A DNA stretch of 23,677 bases, from NCBI GenBank assembly GCA_002347035.1, contig DEAM01000008.1, positions 1-23,677 on the forward strand, read 5' to 3'. Every line of letters starts with the position of its first letter. The stretch's first letter is position 1. Of the stretch, positions 15,884 through 23,466 are shown one piece after another. Origin of the DNA: Gemmatimonadales bacterium UBA2982 (GTDB lineage Bacteria > Gemmatimonadota > Gemmatimonadetes > Longimicrobiales > Gaopeijiaceae). The position numbers and the translations under genes are program-made. The notes beneath the pieces are model-generated. The model searched no databases and was not told the DNA's origin. It saw nothing but the letters and a program-made list of their open reading frames with translations.

Positions 15884-17734
15884 ATGGAATCTCAGCCTCA
15901 ACCCAAGCCTAAGCATACTTCACCCCCTTCAGGCAGGACTATGAGCGGGGCGGATATGATCGTGGAGGTGCTTGCCGGGGAGGGCGTCGACACAATTTTT
16001 GGTTACAGCGGCGGAGCAATCCTACCCACCTATGACTCCGTTTTTCGCTACAACGCAGCCCACGGCGAAGCTGCAAGTGAGCCGATGCCTCTGATTGTAC
16101 CGGCGAATGAACAGGGCGCAGGCTTTGCGGCCGCCGGTTATGCTAGGGCGAGCGGCAAGGTGGGTGTGGTCTTGGTTACGTCCGGTCCCGGTGCGACCAA
16201 TTGTGTAACGCCTGTCCGTGACTGCATGGCGGATTCTATTCCCATTGTCGCTCTCTGCGGCCAAGTACCAACTGGTGCAATTGGGACCGATGCTTTTCAG
16301 GAAGCACCGGTCTCCGCCGTAATGGGCGCCGTTGCTAAGCACGTCTTCCTTGTCACTGATCCAGAGCAGCTGGAAGCGACAGTTCGTACAGCGTTTGAGA
16401 TAGCTCGTACAGGTCGACCTGGACCAGTGGTGGTTGATATGCCAAAGGACCTGCAAAATTGGGAAGGCACTTTCCGTGGCGAAGGCCAGCTGCCAATTCC
16501 TGGGTACCGGAACCGGCTTGCCGCTGTCAATGCAAACTCAATCGACGAAGATGTGAGCAGAGAGTTTTTTGAGATGTTAGCGGAAAGCAGGCGTCCTCTG
16601 ATCTATGCTGGGGGGGGTGTCATTAACGGTGAGGCCAGTGCAGCGATGCGGGCATTATCCGAGACCTTTGGTATTCCAGTCGTTACGACCCTCATGGGTC
16701 TTGGAGCGATGGATACCACAAGGCCACTGTCGCTTCACATGCTTGGTATGCACGGTACCGCGTACGCAAACTATGCTGTCGATGATTGTGACTTGCTTAT
16801 CAGTCTCGGTGCTCGTTTTGATGACCGAGTGGCAGCCGTTCCCAGCCAATTTGCTGCCAAGGCGCGTCGGGTACTTCATTTTGATGTCGACCCATCCGAG
16901 ATAGGTAAGGTCAAGAAGGCTGATTGGAGTTATGTAGGACCACTCCGGGAGGCACTTCAGGCCCTTCTTGCATACGGTGAGGTCTCTGGCTTCAGTGCCA
17001 ACTTCTCAGAGTGGCACGCTGAGACTGGCAACTTGAAGACCGATTACGCGTTGGATTTTGATCGTAAGAGTGAGCTCGTGCAGCCGCACTACGTGTTGGA
17101 GACCATGAATCAGATCACCCAAGGTGAGGCGATCATCTCCACTGGAGTAGGCCAGCATCAGATGTGGGCTGCACAGTACTGTGATTTTCGTGAGCCACGT
17201 TTGTGGCTGACTTCGGGAAGCATGGGTACGATGGGATTTGGCTTGCCGGCTGCGATCGGCGCTCAGTTTGCACAACCAGATAAGCTTGTTATAGACGTCG
17301 ATGGTGATGCTAGTATTCGTATGAACCTTGGAGAGCTAGAGACTGTCACCACTTACGACCTGCCAATTAAAGTGATGGTGCTTAACAACTTCGGTGATGG
17401 CATGGTCATGCAGTGGCAGCGGCTCTTTTTCAAAGGCCGGCTTTCAGCTAGCGATAAGTCGTTGCGAAAGAAGGATTTTGTAAGGACCGCACAAGCGGAT
17501 GGATTTGAATACGCTGAGCGGTTAGATAGGAAGGAAGACGTTCCTTCGGTGATGGAGGATTTCCTTGCGCATGACGGGCCTGCTTTTCTCGACGTCATAA
17601 TTGATCCGGAGGCCAGCGTTTATCCGATGGTTGGCCCAGGCCTATCCTACCGCGATATGATCACAGGTGACCACATCGCAAACCGTTACGATGTGGAGGA
17701 ATCTGAGGCTCCTGACGCTTCTGAGATGTTCTAG
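15884..17734 (+). CDS. ilvB: Acetolactate synthase large (catalytic) subunit
   Basis: 616 residues, slightly longer than the usual 560-590 because of a polar proline/lysine-rich N-terminal lead (about 18 residues) and an acidic C-terminal tail (ESEAPDASEMF). E76 in VPANEQGAGF is the ThDP-activating glutamate. The ThDP/magnesium motif runs from VDGDAS (472-477) to VLNN about 27 residues later. TSGPGATNCVTP and GSMGTMGFGLPAAIGA are diagnostic of acetohydroxyacid synthase. It condenses two pyruvates, or pyruvate with 2-oxobutyrate, to start branched-chain amino acid synthesis, with IlvN as regulator. No clear ribosome binding site precedes ATG 15884; the in-frame ATG at 15941 (MSGADMIVEVL) is an alternative start at the conserved domain. 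Its 3' end converges with the kinase fusion, 39 bases apart. Confidence 0.94.
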   Translation: MESQPQPKPKHTSPPSGRTMSGADMIVEVLAGEGVDTIFGYSGGAILPTYDSVFRYNAAHGEAASEPMPLIVPANEQGAGFAAAGYARASGKVGVVLVTSGPGATNCVTPVRDCMADSIPIVALCGQVPTGAIGTDAFQEAPVSAVMGAVAKHVFLVTDPEQLEATVRTAFEIARTGRPGPVVVDMPKDLQNWEGTFRGEGQLPIPGYRNRLAAVNANSIDEDVSREFFEMLAESRRPLIYAGGGVINGEASAAMRALSETFGIPVVTTLMGLGAMDTTRPLSLHMLGMHGTAYANYAVDDCDLLISLGARFDDRVAAVPSQFAAKARRVLHFDVDPSEIGKVKKADWSYVGPLREALQALLAYGEVSGFSANFSEWHAETGNLKTDYALDFDRKSELVQPHYVLETMNQITQGEAIISTGVGQHQMWAAQYCDFREPRLWLTSGSMGTMGFGLPAAIGAQFAQPDKLVIDVDGDASIRMNLGELETVTTYDLPIKVMVLNNFGDGMVMQWQRLFFKGRLSASDKSLRKKDFVRTAQADGFEYAERLDRKEDVPSVMEDFLAHDGPAFLDVIIDPEASVYPMVGPGLSYRDMITGDHIANRYDVEESEAPDASEMF

Positions 17735-17773
17735 TAGACGATTCCAATGCGAGGGAGAGAGACTGCTAGCCGA

Positions 17774-20365
17774 TCAGATGTATCTCTGAGGTGCTGGCTC
17801 TCGGAGATTGTAACGCGAGGACATCACGAATCCGTACGCACCGGTATTGGCTATTAGTAAAACGTCCCCTTCCTCGGTCGGAGGCAGTAGTCGGTCTAGG
17901 CCTAGCGTATCCCCTGTCTCGCATATGGGTCCTACGATATTGGCTCTTTGGGTAGGCTCTTCTTTTATGCGAGTAAGGTTTACGATCTCATGGTAGGAGC
18001 CGTATAGCGCAGGACGGATGAGGGAGTTCATCCCAGTTGCTATGCCTACATAGCGTACTTCGCCCTTGCCCTTGATTTGGGTGACTCGAGCCAGGATTAC
18101 ACCTGCTTCGGCTACAGCGAACCGGCCTGGTTCGACCCAGAGTGACTTACCAGGGTTAGCTTCTCGGATCTGTGTCAGGCCCTGTGCCACCTTGGTAAGG
18201 GAGAGAGGTTCTTGAGCTGGCTTCTCCGGAATGCCAAAGCCACCTCCCAGGTCAAGGATTGATGCCGTGGGGAAGTAAGTGGTTGCATTGGCCAAGGTTT
18301 CCGCAAGTTGAGTCCAGTGCTCCGGGTTTAGAATGCCACTGCCCGAGTGTGCGTGTAGCCCAACCACTGTGACACCAGCTGAGTCTGCCAGTTCAGCTAT
18401 TTCCTCCAGTTCAAAGAGCGGAATACCAAACTTTGCCTGTGAGCCTGCAGTACGGACCTTGTCGTGATGCCCTCTACCAACTCCTGGATCAATACGCAGG
18501 AAGACCTCGGCATTTCTGAAGAGATCTGGCCAGTTCCGGAGGGGGTAGCTTGAATCCAGGGTTGTGTTCACCCCGAGTTCTAGCCCAAGCCTATACTCCT
18601 GCCGTGGAGCAAAGTTAGGTGTGAAGAGGATTGTTGACCGGTCGATATCAGGAAAGCATTGAAGCACACGGTTTAGTTCTCCTGGTGACACACACTCGAA
18701 AGACGCGCCAGCCTCCCGTGCCTTCTCTAAAATCTCAGGATTGGCGTTAGCCTTCATTGCATAGAGCACTCGGTCAATTGGTCCCAATTCGACTAGTGCT
18801 TGGATTTGCTGACCGACGGTATCCAAATCGTATATGTATGCGGCCAGGTCGTCCCCCAGGCATTCAAGTAGGGCATCACGCCTATCTTCCCACCACCTAG
18901 GTGCCTGATCCGGCTGGCTATTGCTGCCTGGCTGAAGCTGTTCCCAGCTAGGTCCAAACACCTCAGCACTGCCGGCCTCTGCGATCAGTTGGGCGTGTAG
19001 CCGTCGAACGAGCCGGTCTGCTTGATCCTCGTCTACAACTACCGTGAGGTTAAGGTCGCTAGCCGCCTGCGAAAGCAGATGTATTCTCTGTTGCTCAAAG
19101 ACTTCTAAAGTGGGGCCAAGCCTGTGCAGTAGCGCGCGAATTCGGCGTCCAACAAGGCTGACTGCCGCGCAGCTCCGGATAAGCTCAGGTCTGCAAATCG
19201 AACTGAGTTCCTCGATTAGCAAGTCGAGTGTCTCGCGGTCGACCATAGTTATTTCTTCATCGAGAGACACTGTGACGTTGGTCTCGGACGTTGATACTAG
19301 GTCTATTGAGAGCCCACAGCGGTCAAATACGGCAAAAGCTCGTGCTAGAAAGCCTACTTCATGCCACATCCCTACCGTCTCCATCGAGACTAAAACCATG
19401 CTCTTCTTACACGAAATGGCCTTGAGTTGGGCTGGACCTTCGGTGGCAGCTCTACTAATCACAGTTCCTTCGATATCGGGCATGAATGTACTGAACAGTC
19501 GAATAGGGACACGTCTGTCCTTTAGAGCGGGGATACAACGAGGGTGCAAGACCCGACTGCCAGTGGTCGCAATCTCTTGGGCTTCGCTATAGTCGAGTTG
19601 TCTTAGAAGCCTGGCCGACGGCACCACATGCGGGTCGGCTGTGAACATGCCCGGCACATCTGTCCATATCTCGAGGTGCTCTGCGGAGAGTTTCCCTGCC
19701 AAGTAGGCCGCTGCGGTATCGGAACCACCACGTCCGAGCACGACGGTTTCTCCCTCTGCGTTTCTGGCAGTAAACCCCTGTGTTAATGGGACACCCTCTA
19801 GCTGTTCCAGTTGGCTTAAAAGGTTTTGGTCTGCCTCAGGGTCGCACTCTGCTGAGAGGTAAGAAGATGCCCTGGCTATAGTTTGGTCTTCCGAAACCAG
19901 CAGTTCCCGTGCATCCAACCATGAGACGGGGATGCCTGCTTGTTCCAAGTAGGCCGCACCGATCCTCGTAGCCATCCGCTCCCCCAGAGAGAGCAAGTGA
20001 GCCCGCGTTTGGGAGGTGAGCTGTCCGACCACCTTAACACTTTCGGCAAGTTCCTTCAGTTCCTGTCGATCTTCTGCTATCAGGCTTATCCACTCGTCAC
20101 CTTCAAGGCGCAGGTCCTGAGCTAGATTATCGTGCCGCGCGTCTATCTCTGAGAGGAGGGCGGCGTGCTCTCCAGTTAGTGCCTGGGAGGCAAGTAGTTC
20201 GAGTAATTCTGTGACACCGCTGAGTGCAGAGTGTACGACTAGTGGGCGGTAACCCTGATCAATGCGGTCACGCAGTATCCGGGCAATAGTTGACCAGGTA
20301 GCTGCAGTTGATACAGAGGTTCCTCCGAACTTCAGGACGATCCAACGCGGAGGCTCGTTTATCAT
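17774..20365 (-). CDS. Bifunctional aspartate kinase/diaminopimelate decarboxylase
   Basis: 863 residues combining two lysine-pathway enzymes. Residues about 8-310 are an aspartokinase domain with KFGGTSV at 12-18, the VLGRGGSDTAA loop near 207-217 and EIWTDVPGMFTADP. About residues 315-470 hold the ACT regulatory repeats. From about 495 on is a group IV PLP decarboxylase: K538 in AMKANAN binds PLP, with HAHSGSG, GGGFGIP near 705, EPGRF, C815 in CETGDTLG, and NTGAYG. The enzyme therefore both phosphorylates aspartate and forms lysine by decarboxylating meso-diaminopimelate. Similar fusions are known from Xanthomonas and Xylella. GAGGGA eight bases before ATG 20365 is the likely ribosome binding site. 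It follows the secreted unknown gene by only 39 bases, so it may be read from the copper-protein operon promoter. Confidence 0.93.
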   Translation of the reverse strand: MINEPPRWIVLKFGGTSVSTAATWSTIARILRDRIDQGYRPLVVHSALSGVTELLELLASQALTGEHAALLSEIDARHDNLAQDLRLEGDEWISLIAEDRQELKELAESVKVVGQLTSQTRAHLLSLGERMATRIGAAYLEQAGIPVSWLDARELLVSEDQTIARASSYLSAECDPEADQNLLSQLEQLEGVPLTQGFTARNAEGETVVLGRGGSDTAAAYLAGKLSAEHLEIWTDVPGMFTADPHVVPSARLLRQLDYSEAQEIATTGSRVLHPRCIPALKDRRVPIRLFSTFMPDIEGTVISRAATEGPAQLKAISCKKSMVLVSMETVGMWHEVGFLARAFAVFDRCGLSIDLVSTSETNVTVSLDEEITMVDRETLDLLIEELSSICRPELIRSCAAVSLVGRRIRALLHRLGPTLEVFEQQRIHLLSQAASDLNLTVVVDEDQADRLVRRLHAQLIAEAGSAEVFGPSWEQLQPGSNSQPDQAPRWWEDRRDALLECLGDDLAAYIYDLDTVGQQIQALVELGPIDRVLYAMKANANPEILEKAREAGASFECVSPGELNRVLQCFPDIDRSTILFTPNFAPRQEYRLGLELGVNTTLDSSYPLRNWPDLFRNAEVFLRIDPGVGRGHHDKVRTAGSQAKFGIPLFELEEIAELADSAGVTVVGLHAHSGSGILNPEHWTQLAETLANATTYFPTASILDLGGGFGIPEKPAQEPLSLTKVAQGLTQIREANPGKSLWVEPGRFAVAEAGVILARVTQIKGKGEVRYVGIATGMNSLIRPALYGSYHEIVNLTRIKEEPTQRANIVGPICETGDTLGLDRLLPPTEEGDVLLIANTGAYGFVMSSRYNLREPAPQRYI

Positions 20366-20404
20366 GGGGGAGATCCCTCACACTCAACATGGTCGGGTGA
20401 AATT

Positions 20405-21088
20405 CTAAGAGGGATCGATTGAGCGGATTTGGAGCCGGTCACCCACCCATACAGCTAGCATGGATACATCCCGACCTAGATTTGCTAAGAGTTCATCTTG
20501 GAACTCTCTCGCATTTGTGAAAGCAACAGGAACCCGAGCTCTATTACCAACAATTAAAGCTAGATCGTCCACTGAACTGATCTGCCTGCGGATCCAGGAA
20601 GCAGGATCAACACCGGTAGGGGGCTCAGCCCCAGAAGACAGGCCTAGGAAGCCCGGACGTGTGGTCTCGAATTCCTCTGAAACATCTCCCACGTACATAA
20701 CTCCTCGGTACTGGCGAAATCCGGACACCTGCTGAACCCCGAAGGGACTTTCGACCGTACCTCTGATTTCTTCGCCTTCAGTCTCTAGGCTGTACTCGTA
20801 AGAACCGAAGACAACTTGGATAAGCCTTCCCTCGATGCTCAGTTGTTCGACGGGGAGGAAGCGGTTGCTTACGGCGGTCATTTCACCTGTGAACTCATTC
20901 TCCGCACCTTGGATACGCAAAAGCACAGACCTGATTCCGCCCGTAGCTCGGTCGGTCATGTCGCGTGACCGGATATTCCATACACCTACTGCGCTCGACT
21001 GCGCTAGAGCCTCTAGTGGAAGCATAAAGGGTACCATCAAGAACAGAGCGAATAGCACTGTCCTAGTTGGTCGAGGCAGAACAAGCAC
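20405..21088 (-). CDS. Secreted protein of unknown function, downstream of the copper cytochrome
   Basis: 227 residues from a GTG start two bases after the stop codon of the upstream gene, which strongly suggests translational coupling. A later in-frame GTG (codon 11) would truncate the signal peptide. The leader is a long hydrophobic stretch ending EALAQ (26-30). The mature N-terminal half is beta-rich (GVWNIRSRDMTDRATGGIRSV, then alternating strands to about residue 125), followed by a proline/glycine linker and a C-terminal half rich in charged helices. There are no cysteines, haem motif or recognised catalytic motif. I do not recognise the family. Position and export suggest a periplasmic partner of the haem-copper protein, which is inference only. 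Confidence 0.7.
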   Translation of the reverse strand: MLVLPRPTRTVLFALFLMVPFMLPLEALAQSSAVGVWNIRSRDMTDRATGGIRSVLLRIQGAENEFTGEMTAVSNRFLPVEQLSIEGRLIQVVFGSYEYSLETEGEEIRGTVESPFGVQQVSGFRQYRGVMYVGDVSEEFETTRPGFLGLSSGAEPPTGVDPASWIRRQISSVDDLALIVGNRARVPVAFTNAREFQDELLANLGRDVSMLAVWVGDRLQIRSIDPS

Positions 21089-21090
21089 GT

Positions 21091-22320
21091 CTAGTCGAGG
21101 CCTCCGTCCGAAATCACCTGGGCCGAAGATGGAATGATTGGTTCCTCGAGCTCTACCCGGTAGTCAAACCACCCCTCCATCATTTCGTCTCGGGAGTCAG
21201 GTCCCCACAGCACTTGTAGACTGGGATCCGGATTCCATGGATTCATTTCTGAATTGTCGAAATGAGCAATGACCTGGAGCTTAGTTCCCGCCGGCACTGA
21301 AATTGGCCGAGCAAGCTCATATGAGATTTGCCAGTTCATATCATACTCAGGTACGGACAGAATTGTCTCCGTCTCTCCGTCGGGGTATACGAGCTGATAG
21401 AGCATGTCCTTGCCTCTATAATGCATGTGGGGCTTCATCAGCGTGATTTGAGCATCTGTATCAAAGACGAACTCACCACGGCTCTCGTAGTTCGCTTCAA
21501 AGGGCGGAATGATAAGGCCTGGATCTGCGACTACGCTCGAATGCACTTCGTGTGTGATCGGCTGCCGAGCAAGCCAAACTGCTACACGTGACCGGTCCGC
21601 TTCCTCAACATTACTCGGATGGTAGTGGAGTGAGAAGTTCATGGTCGATCCCGTCGGAATTAGCTTAGCGGCACCGTCGGGGAAGAGATCCCACTGCTTT
21701 CCCGGTGTTGCACTAGCGAGCCTTCCAGTCCGTTCTTCACTGCCATCCGGTAAGATCACGCGAACGACATTATGGTGCATCACTCTGGAGTTACCACGGA
21801 CTTCCGCTGCCCGTACCCAAATGTCCTCCTCGTGGGTCGTCGGGACGATGATATTGATGTTGATGTCCTCGCCACCTGCCGGCACCATAAAGTCCTCTTC
21901 CATTTCGAAGACGTAGTCGGGGGCCCCGAGAGGGCCTCCGAGCAGCCAGCCTTCAGGGTACTCAGGTGGCGTCCAATCACCAGGGCCTTCGGGGGTGCCA
22001 CCCTCGACCCAGTCGACGACCGTTTGGATCTGACGAGGTGTCATGCGGCGGTTGTTTCCGAATTCACCGTATTCGGGAGTGGCATGCCACGGCGGCATGA
22101 TCCGATCCTGTACCATGAGCCTGATTGATCGAGCCCACGGCTGTGCCTCATCGTAGGTGAGCAGAGACATCGGAGCGACCTCTCCGGGACGGTGGCAGTT
22201 CATGCACTTGTCTTGCATCAGTGGTGCAACATCCTCCGTCCAGGTTGGAATTTGTGCCTGCGCATTGCTCGTGCTTATGGCGAGCGCCAACGTAATACCG
22301 ACGAAAAGCACTTTCCTCAT
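21091..22320 (-). CDS. Cytochrome c fused to a PHM-like copper type II monooxygenase domain
   Basis: 409 residues with a Sec signal peptide (to AQAQ near 20-23). AGGAGG six bases before ATG 22320 is a strong ribosome binding site. Residues about 25-115 form a cytochrome c domain with C39-M-N-C42-H43. About residues 130-395 resemble the copper type II ascorbate-dependent monooxygenase fold. H182-H183 (VMHHN) and H232 or H234 (LHYHP) match one copper site, and H298-x-H300 (KPHMHYRGKDM) with M380 or M381 (RDEMMEG) match the catalytic copper site of peptidylglycine monooxygenase. The ligand set thus appears complete. In the family the domain hydroxylates C-H bonds with O2. Here a fused haem could deliver electrons instead of ascorbate, which is inference. 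It leads an operon with the unknown secreted gene and perhaps the kinase fusion. Confidence 0.85.
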   Translation of the reverse strand: MRKVLFVGITLALAISTSNAQAQIPTWTEDVAPLMQDKCMNCHRPGEVAPMSLLTYDEAQPWARSIRLMVQDRIMPPWHATPEYGEFGNNRRMTPRQIQTVVDWVEGGTPEGPGDWTPPEYPEGWLLGGPLGAPDYVFEMEEDFMVPAGGEDININIIVPTTHEEDIWVRAAEVRGNSRVMHHNVVRVILPDGSEERTGRLASATPGKQWDLFPDGAAKLIPTGSTMNFSLHYHPSNVEEADRSRVAVWLARQPITHEVHSSVVADPGLIIPPFEANYESRGEFVFDTDAQITLMKPHMHYRGKDMLYQLVYPDGETETILSVPEYDMNWQISYELARPISVPAGTKLQVIAHFDNSEMNPWNPDPSLQVLWGPDSRDEMMEGWFDYRVELEEPIIPSSAQVISDGGLD

Positions 22321-22380
22321 GAACTGCCTCCTAGGTGTCTCCAGTTGCTCATGCGGTCCTGTCGTTCGAATACGGACACT

Positions 22381-22409
22381 ATAATATTGGGCGTAATGCC
22401 CAGCTTCAA
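22381..22409 (-). promoter_or_regulatory. Promoter of the copper-cytochrome operon
   Basis: Read on the minus strand: TTGAAG (plus 22404-22409), a 17-base spacer, then TATTAT (plus 22381-22386). Both hexamers are near the sigma-70 consensus at ideal spacing. Transcription would start near 22374, giving a leader of about 55 bases before ATG 22320. The elements are seen; their use is inferred. Confidence 0.55.
22388..22402. promoter_or_regulatory. Palindrome in the promoter spacer, candidate operator
   Basis: TGGGC (22388-22392) and GCCCA (22398-22402) form an exact inverted repeat around GTAAT, lying wholly within the -35/-10 spacer. A repressor or a MerR-type activator could bind here, since MerR-type sites lie between -35 and -10. 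However, the spacer is a normal 17 bases rather than the 19-20 typical of MerR. Confidence 0.4.
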
Positions 22410-22573
22410 ATAGAGGCAGGTGTTAGAAGCACGCAAGGTCGGAATATCAAACACTGTATGGACGACAGCGTGTTAAGCATCTAGTGTGCTAGGGCTCGCC
22501 TAATGGAGCACCTCTCTGCACATTAACCTGTTCAGTTGCTTGAACTGCCACATACCCCTAGGAGGACCTAAGA

Positions 22574-23389
22574 ATGAGGCTTCTGCTGATTGCCGCGGCA
22601 GCGCTCCTGATCGCATCACCGGCCCGGGCTCAGCTCGCGCCCGAAAACGATATGGGGGTGACTTATGGTCATGTCCATCTGAACGTTGCAGACATCGATG
22701 CGAGCATGTTGCTATTCGCGGAGCATTTTGGTGGGGAGATCGTTGTTAAAGGGTCACTCCACACTGTGAAGTTTCCTAATTTCCTGCTGGCCTTCTCAGG
22801 TAGCGAGCCGACTAGTGGTTCCGGTGGTACGGTCATGGACCACTTTGGCTTCAAGGTCCGTGATATCGAGCCTGTCTTAGAGGGTTGGGAAGCAGCTGGG
22901 TTAGAGACGCAGGACATCTTTGTCGGAGCTGAAGGCTACAAGAACGCTTTTGTCATTACCCCGGAGGGGGCACGGGTAGAGCTACAGGAAGATCCCCAGC
23001 TGACAGAGAAAGCAACCGGGTATCACATCCACTTTTGGACCGACCAGTCTGAGGTTACATCCGAATACTTAATGAACTGGTACGCTGATCACTTTGGTGC
23101 CGAGATCCACCCTCGTGGCCGGATCCAGACTAGTGCAAACGTACCTGGCATGAACCTCAGCTTCGGCAATTGCAGTGCCGGGAATTGTACGCCCACTCAG
23201 GGTACCGCGATCGATCACGTCGGCTTTGAGGTCGACAATCTCGAACAGGTTGTCGCCCAACTGCAGGCGCGGGGTGTGGAGTTCACGACTCCGTATCGCT
23301 ACATCGATAGTATTGATCTGGGCATCGCGTACTTTGTGGACCCCGCAGGCACCCGCGTTGAGTTGACAGAGGGCTACGACGACTACTAG
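22574..23389 (+). CDS. Secreted two-domain VOC (glyoxalase/dioxygenase fold) protein
   Basis: 271 residues with a Sec signal peptide (to ARAQ at 17-20). AGGAGGA at 22560-22566 precedes ATG 22574 by seven bases. The protein is two vicinal-oxygen-chelate domains in tandem. In the first, H33/H35 (GHVHLNV), H90 (DHFGFKV) and E136 (ARVELQE) are likely metal ligands. The second repeats them as H151/H153 (YHIHFWT), H215 (DHVGFEV) and E263 (TRVELTE). Both sites look intact, so metal-dependent lyase, isomerase or dioxygenase chemistry is possible; the reaction cannot be told from sequence. C200 and C205 could form a disulfide after export. It is divergent from the copper-cytochrome operon across a 253-base gap and ends before a large hairpin. 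Confidence 0.85.
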   Translation: MRLLLIAAAALLIASPARAQLAPENDMGVTYGHVHLNVADIDASMLLFAEHFGGEIVVKGSLHTVKFPNFLLAFSGSEPTSGSGGTVMDHFGFKVRDIEPVLEGWEAAGLETQDIFVGAEGYKNAFVITPEGARVELQEDPQLTEKATGYHIHFWTDQSEVTSEYLMNWYADHFGAEIHPRGRIQTSANVPGMNLSFGNCSAGNCTPTQGTAIDHVGFEVDNLEQVVAQLQARGVEFTTPYRYIDSIDLGIAYFVDPAGTRVELTEGYDDY

Positions 23390-23414
23390 CGGTCTCCTCA
23401 GCGCAGTTAGGCTC

Positions 23415-23466
23415 GCGCGGTTGGGCTGCCCTCGTCACAAACAGGACGAGGGCAGCCCAACCGCGC
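23415..23466. terminator. Perfect 22-bp inverted repeat, likely transcription end hairpin
   Basis: Arms 23415-23436 and 23445-23466 are exact reverse complements with an 8-base loop ACAAACAG. The stem is GC-rich and lies 25 bases after the VOC stop. No T-run follows on either strand, so it is not a classical intrinsic terminator; it may stabilise 3' ends or stop convergent transcription from both sides. Confidence 0.55.

Noticed and set aside
16022..16456. 144-residue minus-strand ORF inside ilvB
   Set aside because: It overlaps the conserved ThDP-enzyme N-terminal domain and has no family resemblance.
19044..19592. 182-residue plus-strand ORF opposite the aspartate kinase domain
   Set aside because: It is antisense to a strongly conserved coding region, serine/arginine-rich with no recognisable domain, and has no ribosome binding site. 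It is a frame shadow of the real gene.
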